Positions 1 to 10,480 of a stretch of 64,000 nucleotides of DNA are shown one piece after another. The notes below the pieces were generated by a model that was not told the DNA's origin, did not search any database, and saw nothing but the letters and a program-made list of their open reading frames with translations. Positions within the stretch are counted from its first letter, which is position 1; the number at the start of each line of letters is the position of its first letter. Position numbers and translations under genes: made by a program. The DNA comes from Dipteris shenzhenensis (Eukaryota > Polypodiophyta > Polypodiopsida > Gleicheniales): assembly GCA_047967505.1 (NCBI GenBank), contig CM106540.1; one strand, written 5' to 3'.

Positions 1-177
1 CCTCCTACAGTGCCTTCATGGACATCACTGAGGATTTTCATGATCTCATGTGGCATTACACATCTCCTTAAAACTCGGTCCTTGCCCATCTGGTATAGCT
101 GCCCTACAATAAGTTGATAAGGGATAGCTTTTAAAATTAGTTTTGTGGCATCCACTACTTTCATTTCAAGGGGTGGT
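1..177 (-). pseudogene. Ty3/gypsy pol fragment (integrase zinc-binding region)
   Basis: Read on the minus strand, this stretch is open throughout. It encodes a segment typical of the end of RNase H and the start of integrase in plant Ty3/gypsy polyproteins: a YQMGKDRVLRR-type motif followed by HEGTVGG, which normally carries the first histidine of the integrase HHCC zinc finger. The fragment runs off the window start, so the rest of integrase may lie outside. On its inner side it abuts PPR-like sequence within a few bases, which suggests a rearrangement or nested insertion. The call rests on motif recognition. There is no complete domain and no sign of a functional gene. Confidence 0.7.
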
Positions 178-735
178 CTTCTTGCATGGCCCCTATGTTA
201 CCACAAGCTTTCAAGCTGCAAGAAAATGTGATAAACATTTGGAGAGGTAACTTCCAATTGCACCTGTTCAAAATGGTAAAGAGCTTCCTCATCAAGTCCA
301 TGCTCAACATATCATGCAAGTAGTGCAGTCCATGAGACTACATCTTGAACTAGTAGCTTGTCAAACACTTTCTCATGCTTTTGTAAGATACCACATTTGG
401 CATACATATCCACCAAGAATTTGGTAATAAAAATCTCTCTTTCCAACCCCTTTTTGGAAGTCTCATGATGTAATTTTTGGCCGTTCCTATGGCTCCTATC
501 CTGCCACACAAGCTTTCAACCTACAAACAAATGTGCCAACATTTAGAGAGACACCCTCTGGTTGCATCTATTTGAAATAGTTTAATGCTTCCTCACCACA
601 ATCATGCTTGAAATATCTTGATATCAATGCATTCCACCTACTCCAACTTGAATTCAAACACTTCTCTTGGCACATTTAGCATACATATCAACCAAGGTAC
701 TACCAAAAGAAGCTATCTTTCAAACCTCTATCTAG
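178..735 (-). pseudogene. Pentatricopeptide repeat (PPR) protein fragment
   Basis: The minus strand carries recognisable plant PPR motifs in three broken frames. About 509-312 encodes LVDMYAKCG..., KVFDKL and DVVSWTALLA, the signature of PLS-class PPR repeats. The next repeat (300-190) continues with YVEHGLDEEALYHFEQVQ. The preceding repeat (720-520) reads as LVDMYAKC, WNALISRY and EEALNYF. Intact PPR proteins bind organellar RNA in mitochondria or plastids. Several stops and frameshifts interrupt this copy, and it has neither an N-terminal targeting region nor an E/DYW end, so it is a dead fragment. PPR debris of this kind is common in large plant genomes. Confidence 0.8.
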
Positions 736-2890
736 CAATGTCAGCATATCCTCTGTGGCCTCTGTCTGCATCTTTCAAAGAGATGTACAAAATCAGGAGG
801 GGTCAGTCAAGTAAATCAAGGATACAAACCTATAATGGAGCATCTTGAATGTGTGTGACAAAGGACTGGCTAGATTTGATGGGAAAAAAGCAAGGGTGTG
901 CTATAGTACGACAAATGACCGTGGCAACAATTAGGCAAAAAGTTCAACAAATGCAACCTATTGCATTCAAAATCACAAAAAGAGGAGGCATAACTTCTAG
1001 GAATATGATTCAAGAGAGAGCATGTAGGTCGTGTAGAGTGGATACACATGAAAATTATGATTCCTCTAGTTGGAAAGATCTCGTCCATGGTCTCGATGCA
1101 AAAAAAGCAATGAAAAGTACTAGATTCACAACGGTAAATTATTGAAATCATACCATGCACACAGTTAAAGGCAAAAGCATATTTGCAAAGTGATCTACTC
1201 ACCTTGTTCATGTCAAGTTTGGCATCGTTTTTGTGGCATCCTCTCCACACAAATTTTCTTGCACTGTCTCTTGTGTGACAGTTACAATAGCATTTGGATC
1301 CCTACTCTAAAAGCTTGCCAGATTGATAGTGGGAACTTCATGAGCTCTTCTTGGTTGGGCATCTTTGTTTGGGCCTGTAGCTAGACAAATGTGGGAGGTA
1401 TAGTGGGGGCATGGAGGAGGGGGGATGGGGATGGCTTAATCTATGCAATACCTAGGGCCTTGATGTTTGCAGATAGCAGAGTAAAGAGCAAGACAAATTT
1501 GAAGGTGGCAACAACGAGCAAGATCCCTAATGATGTTATACCTGTCATTGCTAATGCTGCCATGATATGGTCAGCATTGAGAGTAAAGATGAGGAGAGGA
1601 GATGATGCTAGCGAGTTAAGGAAGATGTAGAATGCTTGGTTTTGGCAGGATCATAGGGAGGACATCCTGAGGAGATAAGAGGAAAGGGGGAGGAGCGGGG
1701 GAGATTGAGGGGAAAGCAGATGAGATCAAGTCTTTGTCTTTGAAAAAGAGAGATCAAGCCTCAAAATATGGCGAATAATTGAGAGTTTGTGCAGGTGATG
1801 CATTTTTTGTAATTCCCTACAAATGTAGAATTCATAAGAAATGGGTAAAAGAAGTGACATGTGGCTCAGAGAGAAATAATTATTTCATTTTATGGCACAA
1901 TGCTACTTGCCTAAAGAGCCAATTGTGTGTTCAAAAAAGTGTGAGTTCTTGTCATTATATAGACCTCGTTACCAGATTTCTCATTTATATCCACCAGATG
2001 TACCACTAACATGCACATGACTAGTTGGAGTTGCATGAGATACTAAGCTATAAAGCCCAATTACCAACTTAGAAAAATCCTTACATTAAGGGGGAAAACA
2101 TATTCCCATATCCTACCACATCGCCTATAGGTCATAATTCCTAGATAGTTTTTATTAGCACCATTTCTTTGTCATGATTTTAATTTTCTTGCTAGCAATT
2201 TTTTTTCTAAAACATAAAATCAAGTTTATCATCAAGAAAATAAAAAATTTATAAGAGTGCCTTTACTCTCACACGCATAACTATTAATCCATGCATATGT
2301 GTACATTAGAGAGAACTATATCCAAAATATGTCCACAAACAAAAGTAAGTGAGTGTGTGTGTGTGTTTGTGGGGGGGTGGGGGGGGAATGGGATTACTTC
2401 TTCTGGTTGCATTCCAAATTTTTGTAACCTATACATGTGGGGCTCAGATGTGAACATTATATCTCCAAAACTTCTAACATCAATAGATCTTAAAATTGGG
2501 ATAGCCCTGAAAAGCCATGAGGCACTGATGATTCAAGCAATAATATTTATTTCAAAGGGGGAAACCTTTCAAATTTTCTTTCTTAAATATCCTATTTAGC
2601 TCTTCAACCACTCATAGGCAAGCTATGATGTAACGAGAAAATATACGAGTTTCAGAATATAGAATTAGTAGCTAATTACACTTCAAAGATAAAAAAGAAG
2701 GCACCAAGACCAATATTACAAATGGAGTCAAGAAATCACAATACAAAGTCCAATGTGCTCATTGAGATTAGAGATCAATGTAAGAAAAAAAGCATAGTGT
2801 CCAGATGCAAAGGCCAAAGAGAGAAATGGAGAGAACAACATCTAGAATTTAAGAAAGTACATGAAGAGTGCCTACTCATTGTAAAATAAA
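736..2890. other. Unassigned DNA with short open frames
   Basis: I recognise no gene here. Open frames of 60-126 codons exist on both strands (for example 849-1145 plus, 870-1250 minus and 1391-1630 plus), but none shows a known motif. The minus strand of 1620-1450 would encode a hydrophobic run, too isolated to interpret. 1391-1760 is purine-rich. 2350-2390 holds a short (GT)n stretch followed by G runs. 2000-2890 is AT-rich with no feature I can support. Confidence 0.4.
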
Positions 2891-2959
2891 AAGGCCAACA
2901 ATAGCATTCTAGAATGTCCCATGATATAAAACACTCTACCCAAAATGTCCATATTGCAT

Positions 2960-3139
2960 GTGGGGATCTTCAAGGGAACTTATGGAACTTTGTAAATATA
3001 AAAAACCCTTTTGTATATGAACTTTTAACTCTTAATTTATTCCCTTATGTATATATAAATCTGTAAGTAATGGAATCAATAAAAACTCATCTGTTGAACT
3101 CATGTGATAGGGCTACATATGATGAGTGACTCCCTCGAG
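2960..3139 (+). mobile_element. One end of the CTCGGGGG-TIR DNA transposon family
   Basis: The sequence up to 3139 ends in ACATATGATGAGTGACTCCC and CTCGAG. It matches one terminus of the 247-bp MITEs at 31043-31289 and 41426-41672, including the adjacent AT-rich block with a TATATATAAATCTGTAAG-like motif. The opposite terminus is not visible upstream, so this is a truncated or diverged family member. It is in reverse orientation to the related fragment at 10282. It abuts gag-like sequence at 3140. Confidence 0.55.
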
Positions 3140-4595
3140 TCTTCTTGATTGAATTGGAATATTAGTCCCCTTGGTTTCCTCTTTTTGTTGGCATGTAATT
3201 ACATTCATAGGTTGTGATAATATGCTTGTGGGAACTATACTTTGATGGTCTACCCCAATAATGCCAATTGGGATGTCAGGCTTAGTCTTGTTTTGTTGTG
3301 GGGCCTTAGTTTCTAGGGGACAATCCATACAATCATGGAAAATGCCACAATCTTTGTAGAGCGGTTAGAAAGTAGTGGGGCTACTGCGATGAGGGCATTC
3401 TGTGATCTGGTGATTCTCTCCACAACCATAGCACTTGATTGGCATTCGATATGTCTTGGGACAAACTTGATTTGCATAGAAATGGATTAAACCTTCTACT
3501 CCTTCCACATAGTACACTGGGTAGTCATCTTCAAACTCGCATTGGAATCCAGTTCCTTAGCTTGAAATTGTTGTTTTAGAATTGCCAGAGGAGTTGTATT
3601 TGGTCTCTTGGATATGGTCTTGGATTTGGATTTGGCACTCATGGATATGGTCCAAATGAGAACATGATTCAGCCTTAGAGTTAGGGGTGCTTATGCAAGT
3701 GCTGGTTGCTTGTACACTTGGATGGGTTCCTGTTGGTATTGTTGAGGCTAGGGTAGGTTGTTGCACATGTTGAAGATGCAACTATTTTTGTCATGCCCAC
3801 TGATTACGTAGATGTGGCACCACGACGGTGGATTGGCTTGTGCATTGATCTTGGCTCTTAGGATGGGGTAGTAATTTGCTGTGTGATTGGCCATGCCATT
3901 GCATGCATCATTTCTTCTTTAAGCTTCATGATCATGGCCTCTAGGTGATCTTCATTAGACATTTCTACAGTGGACTTGGCTTTCCCCTTTGCATGTATTG
4001 GCTCTTCCATCAGCACTGCTAGTGTCAGATTCTGTCATGCCATCCTTGATGTCAATGGCTACTGGATGAGCAACACTGAATGTTTCATAACTACTAATTT
4101 GTTTCATGTCCTTGCAGATTTTCTTCCTTAGGCCTGCAAAATGAAGCAGGCTATGAGGCACTTATCATTGGGGCATGGGTCACATTTGGCAATTAAGCAT
4201 TTCATCTTGCCCAAGTACGTGCATATATCTTCCCGCCGACCTCAGTTGGAGAGCGAGATCATCTTGTAGTCTCTCCATTTGGAACCACCTCTTGAATTCG
4301 GTTTGCAACAGGTCCCATGTGGCTTGTTCTTCCACTACTAGGATGTCTAGGTATCATTCTGAAGCTTTATCAATTAAGTCCATGGGGAACCATGTAACCT
4401 TGGTTTCATGTGATTGAAAATGCTAGAGGAATATTACTTGATCACCTCGGCCATTGCATTTGGGAAGTTCAAGTTTGCCTAGGGTTGTCTACCTTGATTG
4501 TTATTGTTGTGGCCAAAATTGTTGCGAGGGTTAAAGAAATTGTCCCCATCCACTTCTAGTTCAAGGTCACCATCATCGCGACGGTGATCTGCCAT
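3140..4595 (-). pseudogene. Ty3/gypsy-like gag relic
   Basis: The minus strand from an ATG at 4595 starts MADHRRDDGDLELEVDG and continues through many stops. It includes a segment resembling retrotransposon gag (about 4320-4080) and a cysteine-histidine cluster, KCYGCGENHQITECPHR, around 3440-3380, which resembles a zinc knuckle. A second Cys-rich stretch (YKDCGIFHDCMDCP) follows. Gag would form the retrotransposon particle and bind RNA. At least six in-frame stops show that it is dead. Its 3' part is cut off at 3139 by a different transposon end, so the pol region is missing. The gag assignment is by pattern, and the exact subfamily is unknown. Confidence 0.6.
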
Positions 4596-5129
4596 GCTGT
4601 GACTTGGAGGAGTCAAAGGATTTGATGAATTTCAAGGGGTGAGTTTAGGGTAAAGGGTGGTCAGAGACATTGGCCAGAGCGTAGTTGCATGCAGAATTGT
4701 AGAGAGGTGGAGCGGGTACCTCCTTTGCAAGTTCGAGTGTTGATGTATGTGTGTTAGTGGGGTAGATGCATTAGTCTATTAGGGACCATCATGTTGAAAA
4801 TGTGCCTAGGATTGTCCCTCTTGAGTGCAAGAATGTGCCGGTGTAGAGGATCATTAATTGGAGGTCACAACGGAAAGTTATGAGTGGATTAGTGTGAAAA
4901 GAAGACCACACGGGGACACAAATTAACGAGTGCTAGGGATGCTGGAATTGTGTGTAATTGGCTGGGGAAACTCCCCATGGCATGGCATTTCCATGTATGA
5001 AACTGCGGCTCAAACTGGGTCAAGTTTGGGCCCCAAATGGGTGAGTTACGATGGATTAAAGTAGGGTGAAATGTGGCCCTTTTTTGTTTGGGCTGGGGGG
5101 GTCTTGCCTTAAGTGTGGTGTGAATGGCC
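4596..5129. other. Probable 5' leader of the gag relic; no gene seen
   Basis: This lies directly upstream (minus sense) of the gag relic and could be its leader or LTR remnant. I found no clear primer-binding site or LTR boundary. No coding motif is visible. Confidence 0.3.
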
Positions 5130-5410
5130 TCTAGTTTGAAGAGGACTTACCTAGCTTAGTTAGACTAACTCTTACCTAGTTCAATCAATTAACCTAACTA
5201 ATTGGGCCTAACTAATTGTAGTTAGTCAACAATTGTAGCTAGTTGAACTAACTACAGCTAAGACCAATCTAACCTAAGGCTAACCTAACCTAACTCCAAT
5301 TAGTCTATCCTAACCTAACTAGCTCTGGGTTAGACTAACTTAACTTGCCCTAGGTTATACTAACCTAATCCAACCTAACTAACTAACCCTAGGTTAGTGG
5401 GCAGGGTTAG
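5130..5410. repeat. Degenerate CTAACCTAA / TTAGTTAGG repeat
   Basis: The block consists of irregular iterations of CTAACCTAACTAA and its complement, with units of about 5-8 bases mixed without a fixed register. It resembles telomeric sequence in composition, but the plant CCCTAAA heptamer is not repeated. Confidence 0.75.
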
Positions 5411-5429
5411 TTTTAGTTTTTAAAAAAAA

Positions 5430-5791
5430 AACCTCACAGAAGGGGGGTGGGAGCAGAGGGGGGTGTGGAGGGGGGAGGAGGATGTGGAGGGAGAAGGGAT
5501 GTAGAGGTAGCTGGGGGCAGAGTCAGCGGACAAGTGGCTAGGGGTGGAGGTTGGTGGAGGAAGGAGTAGTGGAGGAAGGAGTCTCTATAGGCAAAAGAAG
5601 GCAGAGGTTGGTAGGTCGGCTGGCCTGCCTTGCAGGGCCCTAAGGACCCTAAAGAGGAGAGGGTTGGGGTGAGGCGGTATGGAAGGCAGGGGGTGAGGGG
5701 GGGGGGGGGAGGGGGGGGTAGGGAGTCGAGGGGGCTAGGGGGGGGTTGTGGAGGGGGCCTTGGAGGTGGAGGGGTGGATGGTGGTGAATGT

Positions 5792-5825
<34 letters not shown>

Positions 5826-6160
5826 GTTGTTGGCGTGGAGGGGAAGGGGGTTGGGGGAGGGGGGTGGAGGGGAAGGGCAGTGGGGTGTGTGTGTGGAGTG
5901 GAGGGGGGCTTGGAGATGGGGTGGGGGTTGGGATGGTGGTGGAGGTAGGGGGGGCTAGGGGGTTTGTTGGGGTGGAGGGGAAGGGGGGGGGGGGAGTTTG
6001 TTGGGGTGGAGGGGGAAGGGGGAGGGTAGGGTGGGGTGGAGGGGAGTGGGGGGTTTAGGGGTGGGGATGGAGGGGAAGAGGGGGGGGGGGGGGGGGTTGG
6101 AGTGGAGATGAGGGGGGGAGGGTGGAAGGGGATGGTGGTGGAAACTTGACGGATGAAATA
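5430..6160 (+). repeat. Extreme G-rich low-complexity tract
   Basis: The plus strand is almost entirely G with scattered A and T. It includes an uninterrupted run of about 31 G (5793-5823) and several runs of 8-16 G (5700-5712 and 6080-6095, for example). The strand has high potential for G-quadruplexes. Glycine-rich open frames such as 5630-6058 are a by-product of composition. Homopolymer length may be inaccurate in the assembly. Confidence 0.9.
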
Positions 6161-7540
6161 CTTGACAGAAATTCAAAGGGTGGGGATGATCACCTACAAC
6201 GCTCTCCCAATTCTTTCTTGATGTAACATGATTGTTGAGGGTGAATGGACGAAGGGTGGATGGCTAGGTTATCACTACAAGAAGGGCTCAAAGCAACTCG
6301 ATGATGAGGATGGGAGTAGGGTGGTGGTCAATGGAGAGGGAGGAGGGTCTTGCATAGGGCTTGGAATGGGGAAGAGGATGGAGGCTAGTTGTGAAAGAAG
6401 AAGAATGAGGGGGTGGAGTGGGTTTTTATAGGAAGGGGTTTAGGGTTAGGGTAAGCCCTAAACTCTTCTTGAGCCATAACTTTTCATGGCTATCTCGGAT
6501 TGCTCTTCTCTAAAAAGCTAAAATGTTTGAAATGGCGAGATCTACACATTGGTGTCCATTTGATAGCCTTATTTTTTCTTCAAGTGTATTCTTTTAAGAT
6601 TCTGAAATCAATTTTTTCCTTAAGGTAGTAACCCAAGGTTGATGCTTGGGGTTGATATTTTTGGCTAGAGTTGGAAATTGTTTTTACTGTCCTTGCCCTT
6701 GAGTGCTATGCTTGTGATGGTTTGTTCTTCCCACATACTTGCATATGTCTACTCATTACTTGAGATGCTAGTCTCCATAGCATATGTCTACTCATTACTT
6801 AAGATGCTAGTCTCCCTAGCAATGACACGAAATGTTGGATCTTTCCCATGACTTTCGTAGGAAGAGCAAGGTGTTATAGGTATGAAGGGTTTTGAGGCGT
6901 TTTGTCACCTACAGATACAATAGTGTCATTGTTTGTAGTATAATTGTACCTTAAGATCTCGGGTCATATTTGGGTGAGGGATGTAGGCTTAAGTGTGGTA
7001 ATAAACATCACGCATGTTTGTATGAAAGGAGCATGCATCATCATGGTTGGGGTAATGAAGGCTTTCTCCTCCATTGGGGGTTGAAAGGTTTAGATAGAGT
7101 TTAAGAAGTTAGAGGAAGGTTCAGGATTCAGAAGGGGTTCAGGGTTCAGAAGAGGTTCCAGGGTCTAGAAGGAGTTTAAGGGTTAAGAAGGAGTTTAAGG
7201 GTTAGAAGGAGTATCCAAGGTTTAGAGTAGAGTACAAGGTAGAGACTCATCTCCCTCGTAGATCATGGAGAACAAGGGTTGAGGGACTAATCTAAGGGAG
7301 AAGGGTTTAGGAGTAGCATAGGAGTGGGAGAGGAAGAAGGTGTAACAGCATGTGTGGGAGAAGGGAGGATGAGAGGGAGAAGGGAGGAGGAGGGAGGAGG
7401 AGGGAGGATAAGGGAGGAGGAGAGGGAGAGGAGGAGTTGCAAGGTTGGAGGAGAGGGAAGTAGGAGGCAAGGTTAGGACATGCTTTTGGACATGGAATGT
7501 AAGGGAGCATGGACACATGGAGACAATTTGCTTGGAATAC
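6161..7540. other. Unassigned, partly purine-rich DNA
   Basis: I see no gene. 7095-7230 contains degenerate iterations of a GGTTCAGGGTTCAGAAG-like unit of about 20-22 bases. 7340-7460 is a GAGGAGGGA purine microsatellite. The short frames here carry only low-complexity residues. Confidence 0.45.
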
Positions 7541-7545
7541 CAAAG

Positions 7546-7763
7546 TAGAACTCAACGCAATGCCCCAAACAGTGTGGGATTCATTCCATTATGGGGTATT
7601 TATTCATGTAGGAATTGTAAGACCTTCTCTCACTACTAGAACTCAATGCAATGCCCCAAACAGTGTGGGATTCATTCCATTATGGGGTATTTATTCATGT
7701 AGGAATTGTAAGACCTTCTCTCACTACATGTAGGAATTGTAAGACCTTATCTCTCTACATGTA
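7546..7763 (+). repeat. 91-bp tandem duplication plus partial third unit
   Basis: Units start at 7546 and 7637 with TAGAACTCAA and are nearly identical over 91 bases. A third, partial copy of the unit's end (GTAGGAATTGTAAGACCTT) follows at about 7729 and leads into the CATGTAG minisatellite. The high identity points to a recent duplication. Confidence 0.9.
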
Positions 7764-8013
7764 GAAATTGCATATAGAACTTGCATGTAGGAGTTGCACG
7801 TTGCATATAGGAGTTGCATATTGCATGTAGGATGACTTGCATGTAGAGCATGCGTGTAGGAGTTGCAAGTAGGACTTGCATGTAGAACATGCATGTAGGA
7901 GTTGCATGTAGAACTTGCATGTAAAACATACATGTAGGAGTGGGATGTAGGAATTGCATGTAGGAGTTGCATGTAGAAATTGCATGTAGGAATCGTATGT
8001 AGAACATGCAAGT
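7725..8013 (+). repeat. CATGTAGGAGTTG minisatellite
   Basis: About twenty imperfect iterations of a 12-16 base unit, GCATGTAGRARTT, run through this block. The open frames on the minus strand (YMQLLHA-type peptides) arise from the repeat and are not genes. Confidence 0.85.
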
Positions 8014-8109
8014 TGGATTCCTAAGAGGGATTATTCCTAGCCTTATGCAAGTACAAGTGGGGCTTTGTCGCTACTCTACACCCGCCTACTTAATTGCTGA
8101 TACTCTACA

Positions 8110-9280
8110 CACACCTACTTAAATCCATGTTGATACAGGGTCAATAAATTCCACCTCCATCTTTTTCAAGAAGGGATACCAACCCTTGAAGGGGAAAGTA
8201 GACCGAGTCACCCATGTTGAGAGATTTAAACAAATCTGTGAGACCTTTGGTGATATTGGGGATCTAGACAAGGTCAATGCTTTTGGCTTGAGTCTTGATA
8301 GCAAGCTAGACAATGGCTCATATCCTTAAACCTTAAGGAGAAAATAAATTGGGACACATTACATAAATCTTTTAGTGTGGGGTTTGCCCCCGGTGGTCCC
8401 AATTGCAACCCAATTAACAAAGCTTTACGAGGTGAAGCAAAGGAGACTGAGTTCTAGGATTAAACATCTGAACTAGATATGTGAACCCCATGAGAGGGTG
8501 AGTGATGCGCAGATTCTGCCACAGTTCCTCATAAGGCTAGAGGATGCTAAGCTACATGATCATTTGTTTGCTATGAATCCCACCTTGTTCGAGCTATGTA
8601 GCAAGACAATGATATGCCTAGGGGATAACATGAGGGAGAAGCCCCAAGGGATAAATCTTTAGGTTCCTCTGATATGTCCCAAACAGCAAAAGATTCAACC
8701 TTAGAAGCAACTAAGGATGCAAGCATGATGCCCGAGGTGCTAAACATGGAAGAGTTGGCCACCAATCTATTAAACAAGTTGGGCCACCAATGGAAGGAAA
8801 AAACATTGAAAGATGCTCCTAGCAATCCCTATCTATTTCCACAAAGAGATAACATATGGTGTGGGGTATCCCATGGAAACCATCCCATTAATGAGGGCCC
8901 TCTTCTTAGAGAAAGGCTAGCACTCTATTGTGTCCATTGTGTTTGTTGGGAAAATCACGACACATTCCAATGTTGGGATCCTAGGGTGATTCCTCAATCC
9001 ATGTATCAACAAAGGCCGCATCTAACATTGCCTACATTGCCCAATCCATCCAATCAAGAACAATTGACAATACAAGGAGCCACATTAGCAGATCAAGGGC
9101 AATTGAAGGCTCAAAATATTCCATCACCCCCACCAGTTCTTGGACCTCAACCACCACCACCACGAACTACTCCCCTAAATCAAGTATTGGTGGAAGAGCT
9201 ACCTAGTGAGTGGGGAGACCCCAAACCTACCTTTAGTGGAAACAACTATTCCCAATATGGTGATGATGCAAATCGGTCCA
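8110..9280 (+). pseudogene. Retrotransposon gag relic with zinc-knuckle-like motif
   Basis: Plus-strand frames encode a gag-like capsid segment (RVTHVERFKQICETFGDI... near 8200-8260, then an ISAQ-type helical region to 8600). A longer open stretch (8674-9280) holds a Cys/His cluster, CVHCVCWENHDTFQC, around 8930-8975, followed by a Gln/Pro-rich tail. This order (capsid helices, spacer, knuckle, disordered tail) is typical of Ty3/gypsy gag. Stops near 8327 and 8660 break the frame. It is joined directly to a copia RNase H end at about 9280, so it is a chimeric or rearranged relic. The family is uncertain. Confidence 0.55.
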
Positions 9281-9530
9281 ACATTATACAAGATGACCAA
9301 TACATTCTAGTCTACTATGTTTTATGCTCGTATAAAACACATAGAGATCCACTACAATTTCATTCAAGAGAAGATTCTTAGTGGAGAGGTAGACTTGTGG
9401 CATGTGTCTACCAAGAAGCAAATTGCATACATGTTCACAAAGGCATTGCCCCATGAGAGGTTTGACTACTTCCACGAGTTTATTACAGACTGGGAGTACA
9501 TAAGCACTAATCCTCCTTGTGACTTGAGCT
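9281..9530 (+). pseudogene. Ty1/copia RNase H C-terminus
   Basis: The frame 9317-9530 encodes IKHIEIHYNFIQEKILSG, then VDLWHVSTKKQIAYMFTKAL, the conserved end of copia RNase H (TKHI..H.HFIRE...V.T..Q.ADIFTKAL). This fragment would have been the last part of the polyprotein. Upstream residues of the domain are frameshifted into the preceding frame. Immediately after it comes a purine-rich PPT-like stretch, CTTGAGGGAGAG, and then TGTTGAGA, the usual start of a plant copia 3' LTR. The rest of pol is missing. Confidence 0.8.
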
Positions 9531-9540
9531 TGAGGGAGAG

Positions 9541-9870
9541 TGTTGAGATGTATGGAGATCATGGATATTTTTATCGAAGCTATACTTTCATATTAATATA
9601 AAATCTTGTCGAAACTTTTTCAAGCTATTTTTTTTTGCTTCACTATATTGACAAAAATAAGTATGATTTTATGTATTTTCTTTAGAATATCTAAGTAACA
9701 TATGTAAATCTTGGCGAAACTATTAAAGGCTATGCATAAAAGTTTCAAATCTTGGCGAATGTCTCAAATTTTTATTTTTATTAGGGTATGAAAACTTGCG
9801 ATGCCAATATAAAAGTTTCACTTCTTAACGAAACTAACATGAAAAAATCATCCATGATGGAGATGCATCT
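9541..9870 (+). repeat. Copia 3' LTR remnant
   Basis: The LTR starts with TGTTGAGATG right after the polypurine tract. It contains repeated AAATCTTGKCGAAACT-like units at about 9602, 9712 and 9752. The downstream boundary could not be fixed, and no matching 5' LTR is present. Confidence 0.5.
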
Positions 9871-10281
9871 CTATCCACCTACTCATCACTAATAGGCAGA
9901 GCACACTGGTGACCAATAACTAGGACATGCAACTTATCTTATCCTACATTCTAGATGTAGTTGTGTTGGTTTTCTTGGTGTGCATATATACATGGCACAC
10001 TTAGTCTATGTTGTATTTGGTGAGATGCCCATTTTAGAAGAACTAGAAGAAGTATTCCTCCATCTTACCTTCTCTGGCTATGTGTATGCAACTTGATTCA
10101 TATAGTTTCCATAACAACATGAGGCTTATGCTAGGATTTCCCTCTAAAACAACCCCATGTAATGTCCAAGTGGGAGTCCATACCTATGCTCTCCCATTTA
10201 CCCCTATGTTACTACCCAAAATTGTCAACTTCAAAGGCATCTTGATGCAATAACATTCTTAATTAAAGAGTAATAATTTAA
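9871..10281. other. Unassigned AT-rich DNA
   Basis: No coding motif, repeat structure or element boundary could be supported here. Confidence 0.4.
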
Positions 10282-10480
10282 CATGGGGGAGTCACTCATC
10301 ATATGTAACACTATCACATGAGTTCAACATATGGGTCTTTATTAATTACATTACTTACAGATTTATATATACATAAGGAAGTAAATTAAGGCCTAAATGT
10401 TAAAATACAGAAGGGTAGTGTAAATTACAAAAGTTTTAGAGGCTGTACAGAAATTGCAAGCATGCAACATGGACATTTGC
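10282..10480 (-). mobile_element. Second end fragment of the CTCGGGGG-TIR transposon family
   Basis: Starts ATGGGGGAGTCACTCATCAT and continues with the same conserved terminal and AT-rich block (TTACAGATTTATATATACAT) seen at 2960-3139 in the opposite orientation and inside the 247-bp MITEs. The other terminus was not found to the right. A weakly similar GTGATATATAG motif at about 10583 is not convincing. Confidence 0.55.

Noticed and set aside
312-509. Functional PPR gene
   Set aside because: Only three partial repeats with stops, and directly fused to retrotransposon sequence.
5630-6058. Glycine-rich protein frame
   Set aside because: It is a by-product of the G-rich strand; overlapping frames give equally low-complexity peptides.
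7724-8011. Repetitive His/Tyr/Met/Cys-rich protein, or a CRISPR-like array
   Set aside because: All frames read a 12-16 base minisatellite. There are no unique spacers, so it is neither a gene nor a CRISPR array.
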